From positions 183,431 through 247,430 of the forward strand of contig JALWTT010000015.1 of NCBI GenBank assembly GCA_027077795.1: a DNA stretch of 64,000 nucleotides, read 5' to 3'. Both the position numbers and the translations under genes were made by a program. Shown here piece by piece: positions 17,962 to 26,837 of this stretch. Below the pieces are notes generated by a model that was given only the letters and a program-made list of their open reading frames with translations, searched no databases and was not told where the DNA came from. This DNA comes from Thermotogaceae bacterium. GTDB lineage: Bacteria > Thermotogota > Thermotogae > Thermotogales > Thermotogaceae. Each line of letters begins with the position of its first letter. Position 1 is the first letter of the stretch.

Positions 17962-19154
17962 ATTCTTATCTCCTCAAGAAATCTGAGGGTCCCATCGGAT
18001 CTCAAGGATGCAATCTTCTTTTCCACTAATGTGGAAACGACTTCGTTCTTTCCCATGCTCAGGTATTTTGCCATTTCCTCTAGAGAGATTCTCATTCTAT
18101 TAACCTCTTCTAGCTCCCTGTCCTCGAATAGTATGGAGATTCTCTTGATGGGGTCCTTGCCCGCTTCCTTGAGCTTCCTCATTCGCCTGATTCTATTTAA
18201 AACCGATTTCAAAATTTCAATTCCAAACTCTTTACTCTCCTCTACGCTTTTTTGCAGGGTTTTCTTTTTGAACACCAAAGCTTGTATCATATCCCCACTC
18301 AAAACCGTCGCAGTTCTGGGTACATCACCGAGTGTCGCAACTTCTCCGACGAGCTCTCCAGGTCCCAAAAAAGCCAGGATTTTTTCTTTACCTGATGAAT
18401 ATCTCGCCACTCTGGGGTAACCAGAGAGCACGAAATAGGTATCACTCCCCATCTCTCCTTCTACCATTATGACAGTCCTCCGTGGAATGAGAATTCCATG
18501 CTCAAGATAAAGCTTTACCATGGTTTTCAGTTTGTCTTTTCCACTGCTGACCATTTCGGTTAGTGCGATGAAGGATATGTATTTTGAGTACTCCTCCCTC
18601 TTTCTTATAAGGGCATTGTACCTTCTTAAAGCGTTCTTAGGGTTTATGGAAAAGAGGCAGAAAGTTTTCCATATCTCTGAGTCGTTGATAATATCAACAT
18701 CTGTGGAATGCTTATCTATTTTCATGAGCTCTCGGAAGGCCTCTTCATATTTTCCTTCCGATATGAGTGCTCTTGCCATATAGTAAGATGAAAACACAAT
18801 ATCGTGGAGATCCTTCCACGATCCTTTTTTCTCCACGTTTATAACCTTGGTCACTTCTGAAGGGCTCCTCAAATTAGCTGAGAGAAAGCTGTCTACTTTG
18901 TTAAGTCGCTCGAAAGCTCTCAGAAGAAGGCCCCATGAGAAATCTATCCTGTCCAGTTCGACTAGGTCTACACTTGTTTTTGCCGTGGCACTTTCTTGAG
19001 ATTCGCCTATGAGAACCCATTCTCCTATCACATCTCCAGGTTCGGCTGATATTTCATATCCCAATGTCGAGGTAAGCGAAACTCGTCCATCAACAATCAG
19101 ATATGCTTTGTCCAACCTCGCTCCTTCCTTAAATATTATCTCCCCTTTTTTCAT
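17958..19154 (-). CDS. Double cyclic-nucleotide-binding-domain protein with C-terminal winged helix
   Basis: This 398-residue protein starts directly inside a first cNMP-binding fold (about 1-85, GEIIFKEGARLDKAYLIVDG and EPGDVIGE). A helical, TPR-like middle follows (about 120-205). The second cNMP-binding domain (about 215-310) has FVLSGYPRVARY and GPGELVGEVATLGDVPRTAT, whose GE...PRTA resembles a phosphate-binding cassette. The last 60 residues look like a CRP-type winged helix (ISLEEMAKYLSMGKNEVVSTL). It may be a cAMP-, c-di-GMP- or other-ligand-responsive regulator, or a scaffold. It lies between mrnC and a TrkA-N protein, with a GAGGAGTGAT ribosome binding site before ATG at 19154. Confidence 0.82.
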   Translation of the reverse strand: MKKGEIIFKEGARLDKAYLIVDGRVSLTSTLGYEISAEPGDVIGEWVLIGESQESATAKTSVDLVELDRIDFSWGLLLRAFERLNKVDSFLSANLRSPSEVTKVINVEKKGSWKDLHDIVFSSYYMARALISEGKYEEAFRELMKIDKHSTDVDIINDSEIWKTFCLFSINPKNALRRYNALIRKREEYSKYISFIALTEMVSSGKDKLKTMVKLYLEHGILIPRRTVIMVEGEMGSDTYFVLSGYPRVARYSSGKEKILAFLGPGELVGEVATLGDVPRTATVLSGDMIQALVFKKKTLQKSVEESKEFGIEILKSVLNRIRRMRKLKEAGKDPIKRISILFEDRELEEVNRMRISLEEMAKYLSMGKNEVVSTLVEKKIASLRSDGTLRFLEEIRI

Positions 19155-19155
19155 A

Positions 19156-19587
19156 TCACTCCTCCGGCGGGATGAAGACCCCTCTCAGAGCTTCAGCCAT
19201 CAGTAATATGGGACTGATGGAGTGAATTTCAAAATCTTTGAAGAGCTGGTAGTTGTCAGGGTCATAAACCCTGGCTACAACCTTTTTCACCCCGAACACG
19301 TATTTGGCTATCATCGACACCATGAAGTTCGTGTTGTCGTCGTTTGTGAGTGCTAAGAGTACATCGGCATTTTCCGTTTTAGCAGCTTTCAGGTTTTCAA
19401 CCTCAGTTGCATCTCCATGTATGGTAAATCCAGAGAAGTCAGGAGATAGGAGTTCAAACGACTTCTCGTCTTTGTCTATTACCACTACGTTGTGCCCATC
19501 TGCAGAAGCGTAATTGGCCACGATGGAACCCATCCTTCCACATCCAACGATTATCACGTACAGGCTCTTTTTTTTCCTCCTCTTCAA
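19156..19587 (-). CDS. TrkA-N (RCK) domain regulatory protein
   Basis: This 143-residue protein is a single RCK-N Rossmann domain: VIIVGCGRMGSIVANYAS near the start, the acidic residues VVIDKDEKSFELL closing the nucleotide site, GDATEVENL, and DVLLALTNDDNTNFMVSMIAK. Such proteins bind NAD(H) or ATP and gate Ktr/Trk potassium channels at the membrane. The usual RCK-C domain is missing and no channel gene is nearby. It overlaps the aminotransferase upstream by 4 bases and lies one base before the cNMP-binding protein. Confidence 0.87.
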   Translation of the reverse strand: MKRRKKKSLYVIIVGCGRMGSIVANYASADGHNVVVIDKDEKSFELLSPDFSGFTIHGDATEVENLKAAKTENADVLLALTNDDNTNFMVSMIAKYVFGVKKVVARVYDPDNYQLFKDFEIHSISPILLMAEALRGVFIPPEE

Positions 19588-20741
19588 GCTTTCACCTTCT
19601 CTATGGCATTTTTCAAGGTTTCCACCACTACTTTTTGATCTTCCTCACTTATGTCTGTGTAAAATGGCAGGGCCAAGGTCCGCTTGGAAACATCTTCAGT
19701 CACGGGGAGCTCCCCTTCAGCATGACCCATCTTTCTGTAAAAAGGTTGCAAATGAACTGGTTGGAAATAGTTCCTCACCTGGATTCCGTGGGTCTCCATG
19801 TAATCCACAACATTGTCCCTGTTTACATCCTTATCTAAAAGGATCACATACACAAACCAGCTCATCTTGGTTACATAGTCTTCAACTATTGGTGCTCTAA
19901 CCCCTTCGACATTTTCGAGAAGTTTCCCGTATCTTTCCGCCACCCTATTTCTCATGCCTATTATCCTGTCTATCTTTTCCATCTGTGACACTCCCAAGGC
20001 GGCACTCATTTCGTCAATTCTATAGTTATAACCCATTCTAACGTGAAGGAGCCACTGCCCTCCTTCTCCTCTTCCTTGGTTTCTCATGCTCTTTGAAAGT
20101 TTTGCTATGTCTTCGTTATCCGTTACTATTACTCCACCTTCCCCAGTCGTTATTTGCTTGTTTGGATAAAAAGCAAACGCCCCAGCGACTCCAAATGTTC
20201 CTGCCTTTTTCCCTTTGTATTCAGATCCCAGAGCTTCACATGAGTCTTCGATAACAGTCACTCCAAACCTTTCTGCAATTTTTGTGACTTCATCCCAATC
20301 CAGCGGATGACCGAATATGTCCACCGCCATGAAGCAGCAAACGTCTTCTATCCGCACTTTCTGGCCATTGTACCTGTATTTACCCTTCTCAATTCTCGTG
20401 AGAATATCCTCTAGATTTGAAGGAGAAGTGTTAAAGGTCCTTTCATCTATATCAACGAAGAGCGGTATTTTATCCTCGAACAATGCAACATTCGCAGATG
20501 CAATGAAGGTAAACGATGGAACGAGCATGTATCTTCCCTTGGGATCTATCGACTTGAGTATCAGATGAAGTGCAGACGTACCGCTGTTGACCGCTACAGC
20601 GTACCTTGCACCTGTGTGCTCGGCTATGAGCTTTTCGAATTCCTCTGTGAAAGGTCCCATACTCAATCTCCTACTTTTCAAAACAGCTATAACTCGGTTT
20701 ATGTCATCCTCTTCTATGAACGGTCCTGAAAGGGGTATCAT
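19584..20741 (-). CDS. DegT/DnrJ/EryC1/StrS family PLP aminotransferase
   Basis: This 385-residue protein is a full-length sugar-aminotransferase family member. It shows AVNSGTSALHL (PLP phosphate contact, about 52-62), EDSCEALGSEYKGKKAG with the pyridine-binding Asp (about 165), and AFYPNKQITTGEGGVIVT containing the Schiff-base Lys. Relatives transfer an amino group to keto-sugars for surface polysaccharides. No other sugar-nucleotide gene is adjacent, so the substrate is open. ATG at 20741, seven bases after GGAGG, is preferred over the GTG just before it. It is divergent from the YqeH gene over an 88-base gap. Confidence 0.9.
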   Translation of the reverse strand: MIPLSGPFIEEDDINRVIAVLKSRRLSMGPFTEEFEKLIAEHTGARYAVAVNSGTSALHLILKSIDPKGRYMLVPSFTFIASANVALFEDKIPLFVDIDERTFNTSPSNLEDILTRIEKGKYRYNGQKVRIEDVCCFMAVDIFGHPLDWDEVTKIAERFGVTVIEDSCEALGSEYKGKKAGTFGVAGAFAFYPNKQITTGEGGVIVTDNEDIAKLSKSMRNQGRGEGGQWLLHVRMGYNYRIDEMSAALGVSQMEKIDRIIGMRNRVAERYGKLLENVEGVRAPIVEDYVTKMSWFVYVILLDKDVNRDNVVDYMETHGIQVRNYFQPVHLQPFYRKMGHAEGELPVTEDVSKRTLALPFYTDISEEDQKVVVETLKNAIEKVKA

Positions 20742-20832
20742 CACACCACCTCCATTGAAAGAAGTATATCACTGGTTTAGGAGGTTTTGTTTTTTCGGAT
20801 ATGCTGATATTATTTCCCAGCGGGGTGATAGA

Positions 20833-21927
20833 TTGAAATGTGCTGGGTGTGGAGCAGAACTTCAGTTTGATGATCCTGGAAAACCAGGCTATATACCATT
20901 CGACGTTTATGAGCGAAGACTAACGGAGGGAAAGGAGATCCTCTGTCAACGTTGCTACAGAATAAAACACTACGGAGAATTCAAAGCGCTGAGGCTGAGC
21001 ACCGATTTCAAGAAAGAACTCAAAGGTGTTGCAGGTTCTTTCAAATTGATCTTGTGGGTTATCGATATAACCGACTTTGAAGGCACCTACAGAGAGGATA
21101 TAAAAGAAATTCTGAGTGGTAAAAAGGTCGTTTACGTAGTCACTAAGGTAGATCTTCTTCCAAAGGCTACTTCCAAGGTGGAGCTGAAAGAGTGGCTGAA
21201 AAAAAGATTAAATGCTAAAGATCCAAGAAACATAAGACTTGTGAGCTCTAAGAAGAAATTCGGGTTGAACTCGTTGAGGAAACACATTCTGTCTTTCGGA
21301 TATGGCAAAGCGTTAGTCATAGGAGTCACGAATGTTGGAAAATCTTCTCTTGTAAACGAGTTGGTGGATGGCCCCGTGCTCACGAGTCCGTTCCCTGGAA
21401 CAACGCTAGGTTTGATAAGAAGAAAGATGAAAGGAGCTAGGTTTTACCTGTACGATACACCGGGGATAATGACTGAAGATAGGGCGATAGATCTCCTGAG
21501 CGTTGACTGTCAAAAAAAGATGATTCCGAGTAGAGAAATGAACAGGAAAACCTTCAAGCCTTCAAAATCGCGGGCATATTTGATCGGTGGGATGGCCCGA
21601 ATACTCGTTGAAAATCCCCAGACTCCCAGCCCAATATTTCAGGTATTTACATATCAGAGTGTAAAGCTGCACGAGACCAGGCCAGAAAAAGCTGAAGGTC
21701 TCATGTCAAGAAGATTGGGTGATTTCTTAGTTCCCCCATGTGAAAAGTGGGAGCTTGACGGGATTGAATGGGTTGAGAAAAAGTTTGAGATATCTGAGGA
21801 AAAGGAGCTGGTCATAAGTGGCTTAGGCTGGATAAATGTTAAGAGAGGTCCTCTAGTGGCATTGGTGAAATATCCAAAAGGTGTTAAAGTTCTCAAGAGA
21901 GAGAGGCTCATTGCTCCGAGAAGGTGA
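20833..21927 (+). CDS. yqeH: YqeH-type circularly permuted GTPase
   Basis: This 364-residue protein matches the ribosome-assembly GTPase YqeH, which acts in 30S biogenesis. An N-terminal zinc finger (LKCAGCGAELQ and ILCQRCYRIKHYGEF) precedes a permuted G domain in the order G4 (VTKVDLL), G5 (VSSKKKFG), G1 (GVTNVGKSS) and G3 (YDTPG). The length fits the family. The frame stays open far upstream into the divergent aminotransferase gene, but TTG at 20833 directly follows GGGGTGATAGA and puts the first zinc cysteine at residue 3. The downstream ATPase starts on its stop codon. Confidence 0.92.
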   Translation: MKCAGCGAELQFDDPGKPGYIPFDVYERRLTEGKEILCQRCYRIKHYGEFKALRLSTDFKKELKGVAGSFKLILWVIDITDFEGTYREDIKEILSGKKVVYVVTKVDLLPKATSKVELKEWLKKRLNAKDPRNIRLVSSKKKFGLNSLRKHILSFGYGKALVIGVTNVGKSSLVNELVDGPVLTSPFPGTTLGLIRRKMKGARFYLYDTPGIMTEDRAIDLLSVDCQKKMIPSREMNRKTFKPSKSRAYLIGGMARILVENPQTPSPIFQVFTYQSVKLHETRPEKAEGLMSRRLGDFLVPPCEKWELDGIEWVEKKFEISEEKELVISGLGWINVKRGPLVALVKYPKGVKVLKRERLIAPRR

Positions 21928-22577
21928 ACACAGTGGAAATATTGGTTAGGAATGTGAAGCATGTCTATTCTCCTGGAACCCCGTATGAGACAACCGTGGA
22001 TTTTCCGGGGGAATTTAGAGTCAAGACTGGTGAGATTGTCCTACTGACAGGGAAAAACGGTTCAGGAAAAACCACCATACTTCAAATAAGCGCTGTTTTG
22101 CTTAAACCAACGTCTGGAGAAATCTTGATAGATGGAAAGGATCCCTGGGAGAATCCAAGGAATTTTAGAAAAAAGATAGGATTCTCGTTTCAATTTCCAG
22201 AAGACCAGTTCTTCGAGATGGACGTCTTCAGTGAGGTAACCTTTGCTCCTAAGAACTTTGATGTGAAAGACCTTGAGGCTAGGTATGCAAGAGCTATGGA
22301 GGTGGTGGGATTAGATCCGAGCAAGTATAGGAACAAGGTTCCTTTTAACCTTTCCGGAGGGGAAAAAAGGAAGGTGGCCCTCGCTTCGATAATATCCCAT
22401 GATCCGGATGTTCTCATTCTGGATGAGCCTTTTGTGGGCTTGGATATCCCTTCAAGAAGAGAAATCCTTGAATTTCTTACAAGATGGAAAAATCAGGGCA
22501 AAGGTGCCCTGATATCAACACACAGAACGAAAGCTTTTTTGAGTGTATCAGACGTCGTTGTGAAGATCGGAAAGTGA
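21924..22577 (+). CDS. ECF/CbiO-type ABC transporter ATPase, orphan
   Basis: This 217-residue ATPase has Walker A (LTGKNGSGKTT), a Q-loop FSFQFPEDQFFEMDV typical of energy-coupling-factor ATPases, the signature LSGGEKRKVA, Walker B (DVLILDEPFVGLD) and the switch His (STHRT). It would power a vitamin or metal ECF importer, yet no EcfT or S-component gene is nearby. It is coupled to yqeH by a 4-base GTGA overlap. Its 3' end overlaps the convergent ADP-kinase gene by 30 bases, so transcripts from both sides could form a duplex there. It is shorter than many EcfA proteins (about 270) and lacks their C-terminal extension. Confidence 0.85.
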   Translation: MNTVEILVRNVKHVYSPGTPYETTVDFPGEFRVKTGEIVLLTGKNGSGKTTILQISAVLLKPTSGEILIDGKDPWENPRNFRKKIGFSFQFPEDQFFEMDVFSEVTFAPKNFDVKDLEARYARAMEVVGLDPSKYRNKVPFNLSGGEKRKVALASIISHDPDVLILDEPFVGLDIPSRREILEFLTRWKNQGKGALISTHRTKAFLSVSDVVVKIGK

Positions 22578-23870
22578 AAACGCTATACTGGATATGGTGT
22601 CTCCGAGGCCAACTGTAATCTTCGGGCGATCGACAATTCTGGTTGGAAGGATAAAAGCATCTTCTTTGAAAATTCTTGATGCCTTTATACCGAATTCACT
22701 CATCGGATGTATCATAGCGCTTTTAATCTCATTACAACTCGGGGGTTTCCCCGTTTCAGCCCTTCTTGCAGCAGCCAGAGCGGCTACAGCTAAATTCAGG
22801 GCTTCTCTATTGGCTTTCTCCCTAACCAGCATGTAATATCCCAAGGTGTGAAAGTGTATTCTTTTAATTCCTTTCTTATCCCTTAGCACTTCCAAAGCTC
22901 TCAAAACTTTGTCTTCTTCTCCATCCATTATTCCTGTGCTTGATATACCAATATCTTCTGCAATCCAACTGAGTTCCACTTCGTTGAGTCCGAGACTGTC
23001 TATTTCTGGGAAAAGCAGGTCTATCATCGCTTTTCTAACTCTCTCCCTTCTGACAGATGCCATCTCCACATGGACAGTTGCACCTTTTCCTTTTATCTCT
23101 CTTACAAACGATACGATCTCTCTCATTCTGTTCTCAACGGTATCACCGTCTGGATAAGTGTCTCTCATTATGTGAAACCCAGCCAGGAGAAATTTCGGAT
23201 ATTGTGACACCATCCCCATGTAGATTTTTCTGAAGTAACTGGCTATGTCCAGCTTTGAGTTTACAGGGTTCCAGGAGGCTATGAACCTGTTATCACGTGG
23301 ACAAATGATCTCCCTCCCACTTAAGGATATCTTTTGACCTTTTTTCACTTCAAATATCCAGTGTATGGCTCCTAATTTTTCACCGTTCCACCCACTTCTT
23401 GGATGAATTATTTTTCCTTTGTTTGAAACCGTCCTGAGGTTTGGAAGATCTGGGAAAAGATCCGCGAGCTCTTTAACAAGGGGATACACGTACACCAGGA
23501 CTTTTGAAAACCCGAAAGATGCTAGAGCTACCGCCATGTTTGCACTCGTTCCACCTAGCCTCAATTGACCCTTTCCAAAATGCTCCTCAATCCATTTTTT
23601 AACATCCTCCTTGTCTATCATGAGCTGAAGGGCTTTTCCCGTTGAAAATGTGAACAGATATCCAGCGAGAAAATCCTCAACAGAAGATATAGACTGCGGG
23701 GGCTCTGAAGGATTCACCCTAAAATCCTCCAGCATTTTTTGAAACTTTCTTTCTTCTGTCAAAATCAGCCCGTCTGCAACGGAGTGAAATCCAAGAGCTA
23801 TACCATGTGATCTTTTAACCATTTCACAAGATTCACCAGCAGCTGCTTTGTAGAGATCTTCGTAGTTCAC
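22548..23870 (-). CDS. ADP-dependent sugar kinase (ADP-glucokinase/phosphofructokinase family)
   Basis: This 440-residue protein belongs to the ADP-dependent glucokinase/phosphofructokinase family of the ribokinase fold, which phosphorylates sugars or sugar phosphates with ADP as donor. The diagnostic motifs are RLGGTSANMAVALASFG (about 110), the metal-site region VHVEMAS, SLGLNEVEL (the GxNExE signature) and the catalytic loop VGLGDTISS near the C-terminus. The family is best known from archaeal and animal glycolysis. Here it is coupled by a GTGA overlap to a fused isomerase/aldolase gene and is the last gene of a four-gene operon. That context suggests a dedicated catabolic kinase, not a glycolytic one. 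Start GTG at 23870 after GGGGGTG. Confidence 0.88.
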   Translation of the reverse strand: MNYEDLYKAAAGESCEMVKRSHGIALGFHSVADGLILTEERKFQKMLEDFRVNPSEPPQSISSVEDFLAGYLFTFSTGKALQLMIDKEDVKKWIEEHFGKGQLRLGGTSANMAVALASFGFSKVLVYVYPLVKELADLFPDLPNLRTVSNKGKIIHPRSGWNGEKLGAIHWIFEVKKGQKISLSGREIICPRDNRFIASWNPVNSKLDIASYFRKIYMGMVSQYPKFLLAGFHIMRDTYPDGDTVENRMREIVSFVREIKGKGATVHVEMASVRRERVRKAMIDLLFPEIDSLGLNEVELSWIAEDIGISSTGIMDGEEDKVLRALEVLRDKKGIKRIHFHTLGYYMLVREKANREALNLAVAALAAARRAETGKPPSCNEIKSAMIHPMSEFGIKASRIFKEDAFILPTRIVDRPKITVGLGDTISSIAFSLSDLHNDV

Positions 23871-26038
23871 TTTAGCACCCCCATAAACGCCTCCCTAATT
23901 ATGTCCATCTCTCTCAATCTTTCCTCGAGCATTACCTCAAGAGCCTCGGCGGCCGAGAGTGAATTGTGAACGACCTCGTATATGGCGCGGGCTATCGCTC
24001 TGGGATCATCTCTCCCTGGAAAGAGAACATTCCTGCCAACTAGGGAACCTCTGACGTTTGGAGCAGAGGCCAAAGCTTTCGATACATTTTCGATTGCGTA
24101 TGTAGGATCGCCCGGTGATTCCCCACCGAGTATCAGTATTGGAAGGGTTGTGGACCTGGCCACTCTGTTGAACCCTTCTATATATGGAACTTTTATCCAC
24201 AGCCTTGCACTTGATCCCCCTATAGCAGATGCTATGTTAATCACTTTGACTAGGTCTTCCACCTTCATAGATACCCTGTAAGGCTGATCCTCGCTGTCTC
24301 TCTCCACAGGAAGTGGCTCAACGAATATAGGAATGCCATGTCTGTTGGCTCTCCTAATCTCCTCTGCTGCATAGCTGAGAGTTTGAATGGAATATCTAGA
24401 ATACCTGCCAGTTTCCAGCCTAAACAGAATCTTTCCGGCATCTAGATTGTACCTAACTAGATCTTCCACTCTATAAGATGTCATCCTGTCCTCCATCTCA
24501 AAGACTGTCCCGTATATCCCCGATCTATTCATACTACCGACTAGAATTTTGTTTTCCAAAAAGGGTTCCATTCCGGCTTCCTTAAACACGTAGTCGACCA
24601 ATATCAGGTCTTCAATGACATCTGGAGTTGCCATGATTCCATCTACATACGGACTGGTTGCCACCCTTAGCACTCTACCAAGGTATTCTAGTCTGTCAGC
24701 CATTCCAATGGGATTTCCAGGTGATGCAAGCACACCTCTTGCTGGATGGTCAGCAGCCAGAAGGACTAGAAAACCATCTTTGGTGAGTTTTTCTTTTCTT
24801 TTCCTACTTTTCAGCTCTTGCACTATGAGATCTGGGTTTTTCACTCTCATATCAGTCAGCCTGAAAAATGCCCATTCTGGAAAAAAGATCCTGGTTGCGT
24901 ATCTGACAGCTGATGGCCCATGTATGACATCCTGCCATGTTCTGGCATCGTCGTAGAAGGACTTTGCATGCTGGAGGGTGGGAATGCTTCCCTCTCTCTC
25001 TCTTGGCCTTATTTCAAATCCCACAGGTCCCGTGTATCCCATTTCATGGAGAGCTTTTACAAAATTTGCCACATCACGGAGTCTTATTGCACCGTTCGGA
25101 TAGGCAAATGTTGGATGTGTATCCCCATATAGGGGATCGTTGGGATCCAACACACAGTTTCCTATATGTATATGATAAAGGTATGGCATTATGTATTTGA
25201 GTACCTCTGGGGCTTCTGGTTCTTCCACTTCTTCTACTCTAGTCACGGTGTATCTCTTTTCGTTCATCTGGACCTGGTTTTCCTGACTTTCCGAAGTCTC
25301 GCTGGATTCAGGAACCTCTATCTCGACTAGCTCATATCTGTACTTGATGTTTCTCAAAAGGTACATGTGTGATAAGTCATACAGCAACCCAAATTCTTTT
25401 ATCGAATACTCATCATGGAGCCTTCTAGCTATATCTATAGCATCTCTTGTAGGGCCTATAAGTTGATTGTGGAACACCCCGTGATCAGATTTCACCCTAT
25501 CGAACATCTCGAGAACAAGGAATATCGGCTTTGTTTCATACTTCTCTGCGATTTCTCTCGAGAATCTGGCCAACTCGACTATTGACCTTATGAGGGCAAG
25601 CTTTGCAGGTTCTCTCAAATCTTCCCCGGGATCTCTACCACTCTGGAATATGAAAGAGACTACCCCAAATTGATAAGCTTGATCAATGTATTCCTTGAGC
25701 CTTTCAACGCTGTTCAACCTCTCAATCTCGTCTACAGAAGATATGTCTTCCGGTGCAAATCCCTCCTCGTTGTATATCTGAACCGGCTGAACTCCAAAGT
25801 AGACTTTCAATCTTGAATTTTTGAGAAAGTCCATGGCCTTCTTTCTCAATATTGGATCTTTTATTCTCGTTATCTCTATGCCCTTGAAGTACGGATCAGA
25901 GTCAATTGCCTTCAAACCCTCCATCAAATATCTCTCGTCGGGTTCTCCACGAAGCATCGCGTCTGTGTTCTGCCTTCCTGGAAATGCCATTGGAAAAACC
26001 ACGGTTACAGGGTTATCCTTCAGGACCATCGCGGGCAT
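23867..26038 (-). CDS. Fused TIM-barrel isomerase/epimerase-like and class I aldolase protein
   Basis: This 723-residue protein has two barrels. Residues about 1-390 resemble the xylose isomerase-like sugar isomerase/epimerase (AP endonuclease 2) fold: VFFGVQPVQ-like strand region, VLEMFDR, YDLSHMYLL, HIHIGNC and GFEIRPRE. An acidic, Glu/Ser-rich insertion lies at about 230-275. Residues about 430-723 resemble the Cgl0159-like DeoC/LacD class I aldolases: AADHPARGVLASPGNP, then WIKVPYIEGFNRVARST, whose Lys is the likely Schiff-base residue, then ILGGESPGDPT. One polypeptide could thus isomerise a sugar and cleave its phosphate. ATG at 26038, five bases after GGGGTGA, is chosen over a GTG at 26047. 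It is coupled to the ADP-kinase gene. Confidence 0.78.
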   Translation of the reverse strand: MPAMVLKDNPVTVVFPMAFPGRQNTDAMLRGEPDERYLMEGLKAIDSDPYFKGIEITRIKDPILRKKAMDFLKNSRLKVYFGVQPVQIYNEEGFAPEDISSVDEIERLNSVERLKEYIDQAYQFGVVSFIFQSGRDPGEDLREPAKLALIRSIVELARFSREIAEKYETKPIFLVLEMFDRVKSDHGVFHNQLIGPTRDAIDIARRLHDEYSIKEFGLLYDLSHMYLLRNIKYRYELVEIEVPESSETSESQENQVQMNEKRYTVTRVEEVEEPEAPEVLKYIMPYLYHIHIGNCVLDPNDPLYGDTHPTFAYPNGAIRLRDVANFVKALHEMGYTGPVGFEIRPREREGSIPTLQHAKSFYDDARTWQDVIHGPSAVRYATRIFFPEWAFFRLTDMRVKNPDLIVQELKSRKRKEKLTKDGFLVLLAADHPARGVLASPGNPIGMADRLEYLGRVLRVATSPYVDGIMATPDVIEDLILVDYVFKEAGMEPFLENKILVGSMNRSGIYGTVFEMEDRMTSYRVEDLVRYNLDAGKILFRLETGRYSRYSIQTLSYAAEEIRRANRHGIPIFVEPLPVERDSEDQPYRVSMKVEDLVKVINIASAIGGSSARLWIKVPYIEGFNRVARSTTLPILILGGESPGDPTYAIENVSKALASAPNVRGSLVGRNVLFPGRDDPRAIARAIYEVVHNSLSAAEALEVMLEERLREMDIIREAFMGVLK

Positions 26039-26051
26039 CAACATCACCCCT

Positions 26052-26819
26052 TTAAGTTTTTATAATCCTAACCTCGTTTTCCAAAAGGTATTTCTCAACG
26101 TCTTCAGGGATCCCAGGATCGGTTATCAGGAAATCTACATCCTCTGGTTGAGCAAACACGGCAAAAGCTCCTCTTTGAAACTTGCTTGAATCTGTCACTA
26201 TGAAAACCTTTCCGGCGGCTTTTATCATCGCTCTTTTAACGTCAGCTTCGACAAGACTAGGGGTCATGAAACCTCTTTCTTGAGAAAATCCCAGAGTTCC
26301 CAAAAAAGCCTTGTCAACCTTTATCTCTTGCAGATACCTCATGGCCCATGGCCCAATCAGAGAAAGACTGTGATCCCTTATACTACCACCGAGTATGATG
26401 ATTTCAGTACCGGTGACCCCGAGCAACTCTTCAGCTATGAAGATGTTGTTTGTAACCACGGTTAGATGTGAATTCCCATTCTTTCTTATCTCCCTGGCTA
26501 TGTAAAACGTGGTGCTTCCACTGTCGAGGATTATCGTGTCTCCGTTTTCTATGAAATACAACGCCTTTCTCGCTATCCTTTGCTTTTCCTCTTTTCTGAG
26601 ATTCAGTTTTCTGAAGAATTCCCATTCGGTTTTGGAATGATTGGGAAGAATAGCTCCTCCATGTGTCCGAACGAGTGCACCAATGGATTCTAGGTATTCC
26701 AGATCTTTCCTTATAGTTACAGTGCTTACTCCAAATATCTTCGCTAGATCATTCACTCTCATCTTACTGTTTTTTCTCAGAAGTTCTAAGATTTTATTCC
26801 TTCTCTCTTCAACGAACAA
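26052..26819 (-). CDS. DeoR-family transcriptional regulator
   Basis: This 255-residue protein has an N-terminal DeoR helix-turn-helix (ERRNKILELLRKNSKMRV, then NDLAKIFGVSTVTIRKDLEYLE) and the following RTHGGAI. Its C-terminal DeoRC sensor domain belongs to the ISOCOT fold, with ILDSGSTTFYIAREI, VVTNNIFIAEEL and GGSIRDHSLSLIGPWA. DeoR repressors usually respond to a phosphorylated sugar. Being inside the transketolase/aldolase/ADP-kinase operon, it is the likely local repressor, probably sensing a sugar phosphate intermediate. TTG at 26819 follows GGGAGGTGAT with ideal spacing; upstream GTG codons lack one. Confidence 0.92.
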   Translation of the reverse strand: MFVEERRNKILELLRKNSKMRVNDLAKIFGVSTVTIRKDLEYLESIGALVRTHGGAILPNHSKTEWEFFRKLNLRKEEKQRIARKALYFIENGDTIILDSGSTTFYIAREIRKNGNSHLTVVTNNIFIAEELLGVTGTEIIILGGSIRDHSLSLIGPWAMRYLQEIKVDKAFLGTLGFSQERGFMTPSLVEADVKRAMIKAAGKVFIVTDSSKFQRGAFAVFAQPEDVDFLITDPGIPEDVEKYLLENEVRIIKT

Positions 26820-26837
26820 AAGATCACCTCCCACCAC

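Noticed and set aside
20587..20832. N-terminal extension of the YqeH gene into the aminotransferase gene
   Set aside because: It is antisense to a conserved protein gene, and the YqeH zinc finger begins right after TTG 20833 with a strong ribosome binding site.
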